Shown here in pieces: positions 46,122-58,852 of a stretch of 64,000 bases of DNA; the stretch's first letter is position 1, and every line of letters starts with the position of its first letter. Origin of the DNA: Lumbricus terrestris (lineage: Eukaryota > Annelida > Clitellata > Crassiclitellata > Lumbricidae); the NCBI GenBank assembly GCA_949752735.1, contig OX457037.1:13682432-13746431 (forward strand), given 5' to 3'. The notes under the pieces are model-generated. The model was given only the letters and a program-made list of their open reading frames with translations. It had not been told where the DNA came from and did not search any database. Both the position numbers and the translations under genes were made by a program.

Positions 46122-48900
46122 AATCAGTGGACCTTTCTTGAATTCGTAGTCGGCACACACTGGTAGCCTGTCGCCTCGTTATAGTCATAGTAATCGAATA
46201 ACTATCAATTGCTACAGCGGGCAAACAGTCTTTCAACTTTATGATCTTACTGTCCGTCTGTTCATTCTACCGTTCAGCCTGCTGCAATAGATAATCACTG
46301 TGTAAGCATTTATCGGTAACTTGCCAAAGTCTGTGTTCTAAACTAATCTGATAATTTCTGTAGAACCAGTATTTGCATTTGCACGACGATTTCAGTGTTC
46401 AAGCACTTTGTGACAATGTCAGATACTATTAGATCACATACGAATGAATCAATTATTGACCACAGTTATAAGCCAGAATGTTTTTGGAATTCTGGATGAA
46501 TAATGTCTTTATGAGAGTAGCGTAAGACTTCCTGTTGACGTGTCAGTCACTAGGCAGAACGAAAAACTGGTGAGACAAAATACAGCTGAAAGGAAAATGA
46601 GCTGAATAACGAGGGCAAAGGCTTTAGAGAATGTGATTGACTGAAGTTTACTGAAGAAGCAAAATTTGCCACATGTTGCAAATGCAGATTGCCAGTGCTT
46701 ACACTAGGAAGATGAGATCTGTCACAGTGGCTTGCTTGTTATGACTAACTGTCATGCAGCTGTGCAGTTTAGAGTTCGAATCCTGGTGCTTTACAATTTG
46801 TTGCTCAGCTATGCAACCTAAACAGATGTTTGTACGTTAGAGAAATGCAGGATGGATTCCAATGGTTAAACGACATCTTTAGAACATCGACGGTGATTTG
46901 TAGGCAAACATTTTGTACAGTTCTCACTGTTGTGCTTATCAGAAAAATAATCGTGTCCACTGCTCGAGCTTACGAGCATGGTTTTTGAAGAGGTGTGATA
47001 AATGTGATTACGGTACGAAGAATAACTTGAAAATATAAGAACCGGTGTATTAGTACTTGTGATGTTAAGATATGTTCCGTTGTTTCTGCCCGTAAAGTAA
47101 AGTATCAAGTGGAAATTATTTGGATTGGCGACCAACCAGTGTATCGAAAATAGGATTAAATGTTGGAGCGGGTCGTTGCCGACTTCTGCACAGTTGAACA
47201 GCTGTTCTTGCACTGATTTTGCGGTTCATTGTTGAACTGTGACTTGGTGTTTGTTAGTTCATGTCTTTTTCCATTTCATGTGATTTCAGTCATGGTGACA
47301 TTGATTTAGTCTGGGTAATTTGGAGTTAATATTGTGAAATGCAGAGATCTATGCATTTCTGAGCACAGAAATTATTATGTTACATGTAAAGTGAAATCTT
47401 GTAATTTCTCTGAGCTGTGGTGGTACTTTAGGAGCCTTGCAACTTCTGTTCTTTCTCTATGTAGCGTAAATGACTTGTAAACTAAGTTTTTGTTTTGACC
47501 AGAAAACTTGCATTTGAATTAAATGTTTAGTTATATTGGTAAGAAATGTGTAGTATCTTAGTCCAATTTTTGTTTCCAATCTGATTTTTCTCAAGCTAAT
47601 TTCACGATATCAGAAATGAATATCACACAAAGTGCATTTATAGTTCTAGTGTTTATGATTCACTGGTGATGATTAAGTTTCGAGTAGCCTAGTGGATTGT
47701 AGCAAGCAGTGGCATAGCAATTGAAGATCGTCATAATTATGGTTATAGTGCAAGAATTAACGATTTTTCCTCTCTTTTGGCTAAACAAATTTTCAACGAC
47801 ATTCAGGGTTTATTGTCATTTTACCCCTCTGCTATGCCACTGTTTGGAGTTGTTTGTGCCTGCTAATTGTTGTTTATACGTTTTCGAAGCACCAAGTAGC
47901 AAATGTGAATGGCATGAGATTTCAGCTGCTCAGTTGCACAGATGTTTTAAATGTAATAAGATACCCAGTGTTAGGATTTTATGTGACCATTTTATATATC
48001 TAGAATATATCTAGAAGTTGTGATGAAATATGAAATCTGTTGAAATCTAACGTTTGCGCAATGTTCAATTGGCTGAAGTTGTACATAATGTGAAGTTTAC
48101 TATTGGATTCACAAAAGAAACAATTATTATAGTATACAAGTCATACCGGTATTATAAAACTATTCTAACCCGGTTTTGATTTAGCAAAGAGACTACTTTT
48201 AAATGACGATAGGCTGTGAAGAAACGTTCATGGTAAGAATTTTGGTTTGATTATTCCCGGCCTTTGCGGGACTATGAAAGCAGTTTTATCCTATTCATAG
48301 AGGAGCTCAAAATGAAACCCAATGCCAGTCAGCCAGCCAGCATAGCCCTGCTGTCAGAACATTAAATGTTGGTGGTTTAATAATAATTAGTTAATCACAA
48401 TTTTCATATATTATGTTGTATTATTATACGGGGCGAATGGTAATAGCTTATCAGATTGACGCTTCAGCAGTTTTAGATATCATGTACAAATTAAGTAATT
48501 GAAGTCTTTTAAGTAATTCAGTGTTTTTGACTTTTTATAATCGTGCAATGATCTTGCAATGTTCGGTGGGTTTGGTAAATGTCGATGGCTGTGTACATAC
48601 TTGAAATGTTTAGGCTCGTTTTTGCGATAACAGTTGAAGATAACTATTTCGTCAGTTGTACTAGTATACTAATATTGTTGGTTATTATAATGTTATAAAG
48701 TCCGATTTTTAGATTGTTGTTGATGACAAAACATGGCTTATAAATTATAATGCTCCTGTGACTGTTTAATTGTCATATCCGATGGGGTAATTGTAAAATA
48801 CGAAAGTATAAAGCATAACTTTAAAACTAGCTGCAGGGCTTCAGCTTACTACAATTTTGTTAAAAAAATTACCAAGCTAAGAACTGACAAAGAAGGAAGC
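46122..48900 (+). other. 3' flank/possible 3' UTR of the ORP gene
   Basis: AT-rich, with few repeats apart from a small MITE, unlike the introns. No AATAAA was noticed directly downstream; ATTAAA occurs near 47,518 and 48,362. The length of the UTR cannot be fixed by reading. Confidence 0.35.
47707..47842. mobile_element. 136-bp MITE with CAGTGGCATAGCA ends
   Basis: 13-bp perfect inverted termini, CAGTGGCATAGCA and TGCTATGCCACTG, the form of hAT MITE ends. No convincing 8-bp duplication at the flanks, so the insertion is old or the call is weaker. Confidence 0.7.
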
Positions 48901-48967
48901 AACGCTTTACATGGTATCAATGAAGGAAAAGAAGAAGAAGAATGAATTTCAGTGTTTGCGACGACAG

Positions 48968-49007
48968 CGATGGTGGTGGTGGTGGTGGCGACGACGACGA
49001 CGACGAC

Positions 49008-49051
<44 letters not shown>

Positions 49052-49054
49052 CGA
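48968..49054. repeat. (GGT)n/(GAC)n/(GAT)n triplet array
   Basis: Three consecutive triplet blocks: GGT, then GAC, then GAT. Confidence 0.95.
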
Positions 49055-49114
49055 CATAAAATGGTACTTTTGAAATGTGCAAACTTAAAAAAGAACTTAT
49101 TTGTAAGTATAACC

Positions 49115-49230
49115 TATAATTATTTATTGAAGTCTTGGGTCACTCTTATCAGCACTGAAAAAGTGCAGCTGTTTTGTTCGGATGACAGCTTAAAATGCTA
49201 CCATTGCAATGTATAAATTCAAATAGTTTC
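49115..49230. mobile_element. Fragment of the Charlie-like element interior
   Basis: TTATTGAAGTCTTGGGTCA, ATCAGCACTGAAA, GATGACAGCTTAAAATGCTA and CATTGCAATGTATAAATTC repeat the order of the internal unit of the element at 9,039-10,165. Confidence 0.8.
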
Positions 49231-50209
49231 TGATGTAGATGGGGCAGGTGACCCTCCCAACACCCCTCCCACCGTCCCACGTGAGGCGCGTATCGCTTCA
49301 CGATAGTCCACCGGACGCTCGATTGCCCCCTCTTCCCCCAAACCTGGAATTCCCCCAGAGGAGGGACTAGATTAAATACTGCCTCTCGCTTGCACACTAC
49401 GCCAACGTGTTATCAATTGCGCTACCGCATATTTTTTGGCGCCAGTTTTAAATCTTTGGGATTATTATTTGATGGCCGTGATTAGATGAATTCGGCTTTA
49501 AAGCAGTGCATTTTAAATTGAAAATTGGGTGTGACTACGAGCGACGTCACGACTCACGACCCTGACGACCATAATTATAAGGATGTCGTTAAGAAGCGAA
49601 AACCAGAACTCGAGTCAATTATAGGTAGGCTATATACACTGTATACAGTATAAACAATATCAGTAGGCCTATCCACTATCCAGTCTGCGATAGGTGGACG
49701 ACAGTGTTCCCGGCGGCCGTGGTAAAGTTAGGCTAATTATCAAAGAAGGATTATGCAAGGTCTGTTTCAGGCACCATTAAATTTTAAAATTGAATCGACC
49801 CTTGGTAGCCTGGCTATATCAATTCAGCAGCTGGCACTGCCTGGCATCGAAGTTGTAAACGCTGCATAGCCCACGCTTTTCGGCATTAGGCCCCCATGCC
49901 TGCTATGCCTACTACGTTCTTATTGCATGTGAATCGGTGAAATCAACATCTTTGGATCGGTTTAGTGCCTGGACAAAAAAGGGAAAGGCCAAGCAAATAG
50001 TCGCTTCTAGGGTCCGATATCTTATCTCTATGCGAACATCGTAGCGTTATCCAGGGTGCGTTGAAACTAGGGTTACGCCTACATGAGTCACACTGTCTCG
50101 TTAGCGAACAGATGTTGGCGGGGAACCACGTACGCATAATATAATCCCTCAAATCATCCATAGTTTAAGAACTTATTCCATTATATGCCCAATGTAGGCT
50201 ATGCTTACA

Positions 50210-50273
<64 letters not shown>

Positions 50274-50839
50274 AGGCTATAAATTATATGCACATTATAT
50301 GCATACATAGGCCTACATACTATTGCATGGTGAGTAGGCCTAAGCCTGTTGTCGGGAGGTTTGAGGGGTTCGAACCCGTCTTTCTTAGTACCCCCATAAT
50401 AAATTCTTCATTGCGCAGCCGAACACCACATTGATCAACGTCTGATCCCTCAGTTATTTTTCTACAATTCGCATAGGCTACTTCTTATATTATTATTAGG
50501 CCTATTATAATTATAGGCCTACACCCTAAAATAATAATTTTTCTTTGATTTAACAATCCCGTTGACAGAACGCAACTGGTTAGGCTACAGCGTAGGCCTA
50601 TAATAATAAATATTATTAGGCCTTACTAGGGGTAATGCAAGATGAAAGAGATAAATTGGTGAAAGGTTATAATAGCCTAATTATATTATAGATAATAGAC
50701 GACTGTGATAGTGCATAATGTTCAGACTGATTAGGCCTACAGGTTCATTAAATAAGTAGGCCTAATATTCATTTTTAGTTGAAAATCCGATTAGACTAGA
50801 ATTAAAAGTGAAGTTTAGAATTATTCTGTAAAACTCCGT
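49231..50839. other. Intergenic; TAGGCCTA-rich, decayed SINE heads
   Basis: No gene. Contains a reversed tRNA-like segment at about 49,385-49,435, GGTTCGAACCC at 50,367, a TA/GT array at 50,212-50,272, and many TAGGCCTA words. Confidence 0.4.
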
Positions 50840-51868
50840 TCACCAAACGAGACATTGCCTGTCGTGATTCCGGCGCAAAACATCGGACAGCAAGAGATTG
50901 TTCATGCTTTTGTGTGTCGCCACCCTCCCCTCATTATTCGCCCTCTTCCATCGGCTTCCCAACAGCCTCGCTTCCGCTTCGGGCAGACGACAATTGGTAG
51001 CGCGACACGACAGCTTCTCCAACATGGCGACGTCGTCCGCACTTCCGGCCTCCATCTTTTCCCTTCGCAATCCCGTATTATCGCCCACCGTTCGCCGTCC
51101 TCCGTGAAACACCTCCGCGGTGACAGAGTGGCGTCTCTCCCGACAGAATTCGGCCGTTGAATCAACTGTATTAACTTCCCCATCCTGGCTTTCGTAGACC
51201 AAGTCATCCGGTAGATTCGGGCACGGAATACTAACCCTCCCGAGGTCAAACGACCGCCAGTATGTCGGATAGATGACGTCAGGCTCTCCGGAAATGAATC
51301 GTTCGCGTAGTGACTTGGCGCAGTTGCCGCAGACGCTCAGAGTCTTTCCGAAAAGCTGGCACGTGAATGAGACCGACCTTGCGACTTCCGAACCAAGTCC
51401 GCGGTCGAAGTGGAGATGCGGACAGACGATCCGATTTCCGGTTTCCGGTCTCAGCCGATGGAGTGCTCCGTCTATCGGTGAAATGTAGAAGACTCCACCT
51501 CTTCCGTTGTGTCTGCCCCGCTCCACCTCATCCACGTCTGAGCGCAGGGTATTGGATCTGCGTGTGGCGACCTCGCTTGTCGAGATTTCTTCGTAGATGT
51601 GACCAGCCACGGCGGGGTAGCCTCTGATGAATCCTTGCCGCGATGATTCACCGTGGTCTGAGGGAATCGGCGGAAGTGTGGCGTGAGAATGTGAATTGAT
51701 GAGGTCGGGGGTTCGACGCATGTCTGTGTTCTCGGTATCCTTGATTTCCTCAGATTGTTTCTCGTGTTTTCTTGTCGTCGGTTGAAGTGGTTCGGTGTCG
51801 TCTTTCGTTCGACCTGATGACCTCACTCGATTCTTCACTTGACTAAAGAATCGTCGGATTTCGGTCAT
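50840..51868 (-). CDS. Unrecognised intronless reading frame, 342 codons
   Basis: I do not recognise this protein. It is the longest non-repetitive open frame in the window, GC-rich against AT-rich flanks. I start it at the first in-frame ATG (MTEIRRFFSQVKNRV); the frame stays open upstream beyond 51,904, so a 5' exon or longer start is possible. It is polar, with a long Ser/Arg/Glu-rich N-terminal part (to about 140), an SH2-ligand-like HIYEEI, and a denser core (about 140-235) holding CPHLHF and CGNCAK. These could form a C-x-H / C-x-x-C metal site. A mixed-charge tail ends CLVW. No signal peptide or clear membrane segment. It could be a real single-exon gene, one exon of a larger gene, or an intact retrocopy. 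Confidence 0.6.
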   Translation of the reverse strand: MTEIRRFFSQVKNRVRSSGRTKDDTEPLQPTTRKHEKQSEEIKDTENTDMRRTPDLINSHSHATLPPIPSDHGESSRQGFIRGYPAVAGHIYEEISTSEVATRRSNTLRSDVDEVERGRHNGRGGVFYISPIDGALHRLRPETGNRIVCPHLHFDRGLGSEVARSVSFTCQLFGKTLSVCGNCAKSLRERFISGEPDVIYPTYWRSFDLGRVSIPCPNLPDDLVYESQDGEVNTVDSTAEFCRERRHSVTAEVFHGGRRTVGDNTGLRREKMEAGSADDVAMLEKLSCRATNCRLPEAEARLLGSRWKRANNEGRVATHKSMNNLLLSDVLRRNHDRQCLVW

Positions 51869-51904
51869 CGCGTCCAAACAGCCGAACACAATCACTCCAA
51901 ACAC

Positions 51905-52480
51905 ATAATCTATTCTAATCAGATGACTTCCATAGGCCTGGCGCCTATATAATCTAATCCAAACTGTTCCAATGACTTCTGCTGAGCACCGTTGACATGG
52001 CGTGTCCTACAATGTAGGCTGTCTTCAACTGAAGGTTGTTTCAAATGAAACCCTGGTCAACAGAAAAAATCGGTCGACGATGCCAGAACAAAGAGAAGAA
52101 AATTCTACCGATGAAATGTAAATGTAGACGTAATCCATCAATTATGTAGCACCTGTTTTGAAACTTTTACATGGAGTCGACCAGATGCACAGAATCAGAT
52201 TGACAGGATATATATGGTCTTTGATATTATTGCTTTTCGAATTTATGTTACAGCAGTCCGTGGGTCGAGATCGATAACTTTTGCAGTCTAATCTACAAAA
52301 TAATGGGGGTCTATGCAATGTAATTGCTATCAGGCTTTTACAATGAGACCATGCGCAAACTACTTGTTTATACGATACTGGGTTAGCATCACTAAAAGAT
52401 CCTTCGACTATACGATAAGCCCTACCGCGGATTTTTTGTGGAAACCACTGTCAAAAAATTTAATTCCGACGGGACAGGAA
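51905..52480. other. Upstream flank of the orphan frame
   Basis: No repeat or gene recognised. If the orphan gene is real its promoter or 5' exon should be here. Confidence 0.3.
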
Positions 52481-52489
52481 GATGTGGAA

Positions 52490-53290
52490 AACATCTTTAA
52501 CAATGGAAGATTGAGGTGGATGGAGCATGTTGTTCGTTTCATTTTGTTTCGTCATCAATTGACATTTGTGCCATAGAATTTACTTGGTTACCAAGTTTGT
52601 TTTGCTTAGCCTACTTAGTCCTTCCCTGCAGGTTTGCACATTGGGCAACGAACGTAGGTCTACTCCATTCCTTCATGTCCATCACCAGCTCTTCAGCCTT
52701 CTTCCATGACGTCTCCAGACATCTCAAGTCACCTTTGCTGGTGTCCTGTCAGTTTTTTTCGTGGTCTTCCTCTCCTCTTTCAGTCTTTCTACTTTTAACA
52801 TTCCAGGACAATGTCATCACCTGTTTGGCTCTTCGATCCTCATCCATGATCCATGCGAACAACATGACCCATCCACCTCAATCTTCCCTTCATAAGGATG
52901 TTTTCCATATCTTCCTGTCCCGTCTTCTCTCTTATGATTTTTTTTTATCTTGTTCCGCCATGATGCATGTAGAATCTTTCTCAGCATTTACGTAATGGTG
53001 CGCTGCCTTCAGTCATTTTCTGTTCGCCACCGTCATGGGCCACGTCTCAGATCCGTACAGTAGGCCTAGTGTGCTCACAACCACTGCATTGTACAGGCAA
53101 ATCTTGGTTTTTAGGCTGTAGGCCTATCCATTCTCCTTCCATATCTTGGCAAGCCTCCCAAAAGCAGCTTTTGTCATATCTCAAGGCGCAACTTTACTTC
53201 TCTGTCACAACTGCTGTCAAACTGTTAGGTGGGTCCACTTTCATCTCGATTAAACATCACCGTAGCCAAGACCTTCATCGGTACTTAGAA
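52490..53290 (-). mobile_element. LINE RT C-terminal remnant, family 3
   Basis: Reading minus, TKICLYNAVVVSTL and LLYGSETW (about 53,045-53,110) are the classic RT-end block. Further on, the blocks shared with 27,380-27,700 follow. A short plus-strand piece, GRLRWMEHVVR (52,506-52,540), is the next conserved LINE block in the opposite orientation, so the locus is rearranged or holds two fragments. Confidence 0.75.
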
Positions 53291-53349
53291 TAGAATAATG
53301 CCTCTAAACAGAAGTTACTAGTCAATAATGACGAATACATATCAGATTA

Positions 53350-53420
53350 TTTGTAATAGCATTATTACCACCACCACCACTACCACCACCACCACCACCA
53401 CCACCACCACCACCACCACC

Positions 53421-53466
<46 letters not shown>

Positions 53467-53518
53467 CCAGCAATAACAAAAACGCTACCACCATCACCAT
53501 CACCACCACCACCAACCC
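53350..53518. repeat. (CCA)n/(ACA)n triplet array
   Basis: CCA triplets followed by ACA triplets and mixed CACCAT. Confidence 0.97.
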
Positions 53519-53729
53519 TACTACTATATTGGGTATACAGTAACTGCTGGAACTATAATAGCCTACAACTGCAACGTATGGTTCTAGGCCGGCCTACAAC
53601 TGCAAGTCAAAGTACATTTATTAATATTAATAATAATATTATCATCATTATTATAATCATTATTATTCGTATAGGCCTACATTAGGCTATACCTATTATT
53701 ATTATTATTATTATTACATAAATTTATTA

Positions 53730-54235
53730 CGCGCGCAAGGTCACACCAAAGTGTGAATCTGAGGCGCGGATAGTTAGCCGCCAGAGGAAGATGCAGTTAA
53801 AGGTCCATGTGGTTGAAAGCCAAAGAGAAATAGTGAGTTTTGAGCCGTTTTTTGAAGGTAGGGAGTGAATTTGAGCAACGAAGAGAGAGTGGAAGTAGAT
53901 TCCATTCTTTGGGAGCAGAGGCATGGAATGCACGCGAGCCCATAACAGTTCTGCATCGAGGTTCAACTAAAAGACCCATGTTTGATGATCGCAGGCAACG
54001 AGGAGGAATATAAGGAGTAAGCAGTGACTTAAGGTAGGGAGGTGTTCCGGTAGAGAGGGATTTGTAGGTTAAACAGGCCAATTTAAATTTAATCCCAAAC
54101 TCGACAGGAAGCCAATGCAGCTGATGAAGTAAAACTGAGGAACTTGATCGTAATGGGACACGCAGCACAACCCGAGCTAAAGAATTTTGGATGCGTTGCA
54201 GCCTACATACCGTTAAAGATCCAATATATGAGTCG
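53730..54235 (-). mobile_element. LINE RT C-terminal fragment, family 2
   Basis: A 123-codon minus frame: VLLHQLHWLPVEFGIKFKLA, LTYKSLSTGTPPYLKSLL, SRAFHASAPKEWNLLPLSLR, LPTFKKRLKTHYF. These are the L-H-W-L-P-V and W-N-L-L-P blocks at the end of L2/CR1-type RT ORFs. The 3' tail runs into an ATT repeat. Related to 24,600-24,965. Confidence 0.92.
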
Positions 54236-55060
54236 AGAAGTTCATTTCAAAGACTACTACAAGTAGGCCTACTACATTACCAGTAGGTTATTGTTTGTTG
54301 TAGTAAATCACTCCACTAACCTTGTAGACTTACAGTTAGCTGAAACTCCTTTACTGTTCAGTGAGCCTACTGCGTTCCCGGTGACGGAACCCACATAACG
54401 CACAACAAAACCTTAAACTTTGGCCTCTTCTCCAATCTCCAGCCCAAATCCAGTGACTAAGCGGCTGAGACCTGTCTCTGGACCCGACCTCCGATTACAC
54501 ACGATTCCGTAATGCCCACACATCTATAGTATCCAGCCCCACCTAACCCATTTCATAGACATCCACACAGAAATATATAGGCCTGCATTACACCTATATA
54601 CTCATTATGTGTGTGTTTGTCTGTGTGTAGGAATTTATGTAGCCTAGAGAGACAGCCTACAAACGAATCTGTACGAATTATCCTTCGCCTTATAGTTGGT
54701 CTTGATTCGTTGAAGTGTTCGCCTCACTTTGCCTCATATTATGCGCGTTTATCGTCAATGAAAGTTGGTGATTTTGTTGATTAGACAAGACGGCTTTAAT
54801 AGAAAACGTTTCGGAATTTTGCCCGAGGGTTTGTTAGGTGTGTTCAATGTCCTTCGTCAAGTTATGCGTCCGCTATTTCGCCATTTCCTGCAAGCATGCG
54901 TGTACTGCAGGCCTACATACTTTACATATATTTTTTATTGGTAGGCCTATCTAATTTAGTTCAACGCAAGTTTTGCAATGGACAACTTTTTTATTGAGAC
55001 TTAACTTTAACAGAACATCATCTGTAGCTCTCTTGACATTAGTTATGATAATGGCGGTAC
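54236..55060. other. Intergenic, no gene seen
   Basis: TAGGCCTA words are frequent; no reading frame or recognised repeat. Confidence 0.35.
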
Positions 55061-55068
55061 AGAAATCA

Positions 55069-55132
55069 TTAGATTAGATTAGATTAGATTAGATTAGATT
55101 AGATTAGATTAGATTAGATTAGATTAGATTAG
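55069..55132. repeat. (ATTAG)n pentanucleotide repeat
   Basis: About twelve perfect ATTAG units. A short copy is also at 31,980-31,997. Confidence 0.97.
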
Positions 55133-55423
55133 TATTATCATCTTATCATGTAGGTTACATTGCAAGCAGCCTATAAGCAAGTGTGTTATATAAGGTTGTT
55201 TTACTTAATAATGTCGTAACAGCCATGTGATCCTTTTCTGATTAATGCGGTTTTAGGCCTATAGTCATGCAGTAAGTATACATGCAATTGGTGTCTTGCA
55301 ACAACATAAGATAGGCCTATGCACAGTAAATGTGTTAGGTCGCATGTATTGCATTTAAAGTTCAGATCCCAACGCGCTATCACTGCTCATTGTGCTCATT
55401 GCCTAATATTGCTATTATAGTCA

Positions 55424-55585
55424 CGACTCACCAGTGTGAGAATTGTGGAAAAATAACTGGGGGGAGGTTGGACCATTATCCACTTGGAATTGGGGTGTGA
55501 AAAACAGACTTTACTATGGACTCCAAGAAAGACTGGGGGGTTGAAACCCCCAATCCCCCGCCAATTCTCACCATGCGACTCACCA
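55424..55585. mobile_element. Small MITE with 10-bp flanking duplication
   Basis: The element spans 55,434-55,575 (142 bp), flanked by CGACTCACCA on both sides. Ends are inverted: TGAGAATTGTGG left, CCGCCAATTCTCA right. G/C homopolymer runs lie inside. Confidence 0.7.
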
Positions 55586-56950
55586 ATAGCCTAATAGTCA
55601 CTTGTCAGTGTCAATTTTTACTCTATATAATCTGATCCAAATCCAATACAACATTTCTGAAGCGCTTCTCACAGGAGAACGTTTCAATAGCGGTCTCAGC
55701 ATGGTTTGCGACCGCCCGAGGTAGGCTACATGTAGGTTACAAGTGAATCAAGGCGGTCAGCAGAACGAAGAGGGCGCACGAGCCATAACGCACTTGTTAT
55801 AACCCAGAGCCCTAGCCCCTAGGCCTATACAACTGCGAGCAACGTATACTCAGCAGATTTACCAAGCATAATTATAAATAATTCTCCATGGAAATGTTTA
55901 AACAGTAAAGGAAATAAATGGGAAAACATGAATGCACTATACAGTTTTCTAAGTTAGAAATGTTCAAACAAAAAACGTGAACATACATGTACGACGTTGT
56001 ACGTATAGGCCTATACTGCTGGTCGATGATCCTCAAGCAATTGCATGCTGCAACGCCATTTTCATAACATCCATGCAGAGCTCAGAAGACAAGACACACC
56101 ATTAAAAAGGCAGCCGCAGAACCAAAATCCAGTTAGGCTACATGCATACAAAACCATAACATTTATTTCCTATCAAATACAAGGAGAGATTATAGGCTTA
56201 GGCCTAGGCCTATACTTATATATATATGCTGCATTATTTGTTCTATACATATAATCATAGCCTACATCATATATAATATTTGTTATATGGGCCTATATTA
56301 TATAGGCCTACGTGATGCGTATAATTCTAGCCTCAGACAGTTGGATGTTGGTTTAAATTATATGTTCGGCAAGTATGTATGGAGGATGATAAATTAACAG
56401 ATTCGGAATACAAATATATTGAGAGTCAATATACAATTATATAATATATATATATATAATATATATATTTGCAATGGGATGTTTGGTATTTGTACTGGGT
56501 TCCATTTCCTTGCCTCCGGCGGAGTCTGGTTTCTGCTGCTGCTGCTGCTGCTGCTGCTGCAGCTGCTGCTATTCTGCTGTCGACGGTGATGTCTTTGACG
56601 ATGAAGAAAGACGATGAAAAAGATTCTGACATTTCTTAAGTTTACACGAAACCGATCTGATTGATTGAGACGTCGACTTAACCCCACGACATGGTGCATT
56701 GGTGCATAGATAACAAATGCATCAGTATATTAATATCTGCATAAGGCTGTAAGCATATAAGCTTACATGTAGAAGGAAAATAATAGTCTTAAAAGGCCCC
56801 ACCCCCCGGCATTTCTGAATTTGGTCCTATTATAATGCATATGCCATACGCACATTTGTCCTTGGATGTGAATGCATAGGCCTAATAATTTATAATTATG
56901 TGCGTTGCATAAGCCTATACGATCCGTGTTTGCCAAAATTGTATGTGGAC
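55586..56950. other. Intergenic; (CTG)n and TA-rich sequence
   Basis: A (CTG)n run lies at 56,534-56,570. C-rich fragments near 56,800 (CCCACCCCCCGGCATTTCTG) resemble the interior of the 55.4-kb MITE. No gene supported. Confidence 0.4.
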
Positions 56951-56964
56951 TTAGAGGATATTAG

Positions 56965-57280
56965 GGAGAAAGAGGCGCCCTTGTAGCGGTATGGCCGCGT
57001 TACGGCGCCATATAAATTGTCGTTATTATTATTATTAAAGAGGTAGAACTTAGAAGAAGCGGTGAAAAGGTTAAAGAATGGAAAATCCGCAGGAATTGAT
57101 GACAACATTATACAACCAGAGCTGCCAAAAAAATGGAGGGAGACAGATGAGCAGAGTCCTGGCGTATCTGTGCAATATGATATGGAGGACCGGAGAGGTT
57201 CCAAGAGATTTGGCGGGATGGGATTATACCAATATCGAAGAAAGGGAACCTGAGCCATTGCAACAATAATTTAAAAAGTG
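56965..57280 (+). mobile_element. LINE tail (family 4) and RT fragment
   Basis: GGCGCCCTTGTAGCGG, GTTACGGCGCCATA, TTGTCGTTATTATTATT is a LINE 3' tail, also found at 32,100. Directly after it EEAVKRLKNGKSAGIDDNI, an RT-domain opening block (K-x-L-x-N-G-K-S/A-x-G-x-D), is followed by a frameshifted MSRVLAYLCNMIWRTGEVPR. Confidence 0.85.
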
Positions 57281-58300
57281 CCTCAGCAAGATGTTAGACT
57301 ACGGAACCGCCCAATTTTAATACGGTTTATAGCTCTACTTCTTCGGTCTTTTAGAAAGCACACCACTACCACCAATGTAGGCCTATACTGCATAAGGCAC
57401 GTGTAGATACAGAGCATAATACATGCATTCGCCTTCTCGATCAATCACTGGGATTGGCGGTGTGTTGTCTTATTTTTTGTTGGTTTAATTGTGCTGGCCA
57501 GCAAAACACGGAGAAAAGTTGTCATAGATTGATGGAGAAATTCCTGTGGATGACCCCCCCCCCCAATCTCAGAGACTTGCAATGAAGACGCATAAGTTTG
57601 GTCCTAAGAAAGTCTAGGGGTTGAAACGCCAACACCCTTCAATCCTACTCAGTGGTAACACGCTGAGTACCGGTATATAATACGATGCAACGCACGTATC
57701 CATACAATCATCAACCATAACCACAGCAGCAGCGGCAGTAGCAGCAGCAGCAGCAACCCCGCATCTATTCCCTCCATTCATCTTTCGCCCATCTCCCCCG
57801 CCTGACTCCACCCGTTCCAACCGTTATAAATAGACATTCTCTTACCATATATATAACCTCCTCCTTCCCTGCAGCCCTTCATTCCTCTCTCCGCATCCAC
57901 CCCTGCGTCCCCTCCTTGCCTCCGTCCATTCATCCCGTTGGCTATGCATCTGCGTAGTTGTAAACTGAGATGACATGAAAGTGTCGTCAGACAAGTGAGG
58001 CTCCTTCCTCCCCCATGGTTGACAGTTAACACATGCCAACCATCAACGCCACCCAACCAACCAATCACCCACCCACTCACTCACCCACCCATCTGCACTG
58101 CCCCTGCGTCGCATTCCAAAGAGACATGGACGCCTGTATAAGCGAAGCGCGGACATACACCTGCCAATTGTCATATACAACAGAGGGTCTACTGCATGCT
58201 GCAAATATGTGTCAAGTTGATACTCTCACAGCACTTAACAAGCCAGCAGAGCTCGAATATTAAGAATTGCAAATGGCCCTGCGATGCTTCTAGCACAGAT
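57281..58300. other. Intergenic with (CAG)n run
   Basis: CAG/GCAG triplets at 57,724-57,757, CCACCCA-rich sequence at 58,050-58,095. The open frames on either strand look compositional. AATAAA on the minus strand at 58,313-58,318 could serve the THAP locus. Confidence 0.35.
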
Positions 58301-58852
58301 TGCATGTCCTTTTATTAGCACATGCACAAGCACAACACAGAGCCACACAGTCAAAGGCAAAAAACAATAAACAACTGCAGTACAAACAACCCGGGTAAAT
58401 AGAAAAGTAAATAGAAATCATTGGCAGTTCGGATAATTAGCTCATGAATACCACAGCAGAGCAATCATCCTTGTTGGAATAATCAATGAAGCATATCCAC
58501 TTTAGAGTAGGTGTTTAAACAACCTTTAATGAGAAGATTAAACAACACAGGAATTCAAAATACAATCCATTCAAAAAATGAGACGATAGGCAAGGTTCCA
58601 GAAAACATACAATTCTTTTCATTTTCCTAGCTGTCAGTGTGAAAGCAACCTTCCTACTTGTCAACTGGGGCAAAGACTAACTCTCCTGTATGTGGAAATG
58701 AATTCCTCAAAAATTACAATTAGGAGTCAAAATCCAATTACACACAATGTAGAAGAAATGCATCGATTGATTAACAGTAACTTCAGCTGTTTTTGATCAC
58801 TTACTATACATGCACACACCGATACTTTAAAGGGCCAATACAGGTAATGGTA

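Noticed and set aside
51869..51904. Starting the orphan frame at 51,904 (354 codons)
   Set aside because: That codon is GTG; the first in-frame ATG is at 51,868. An upstream exon remains possible.
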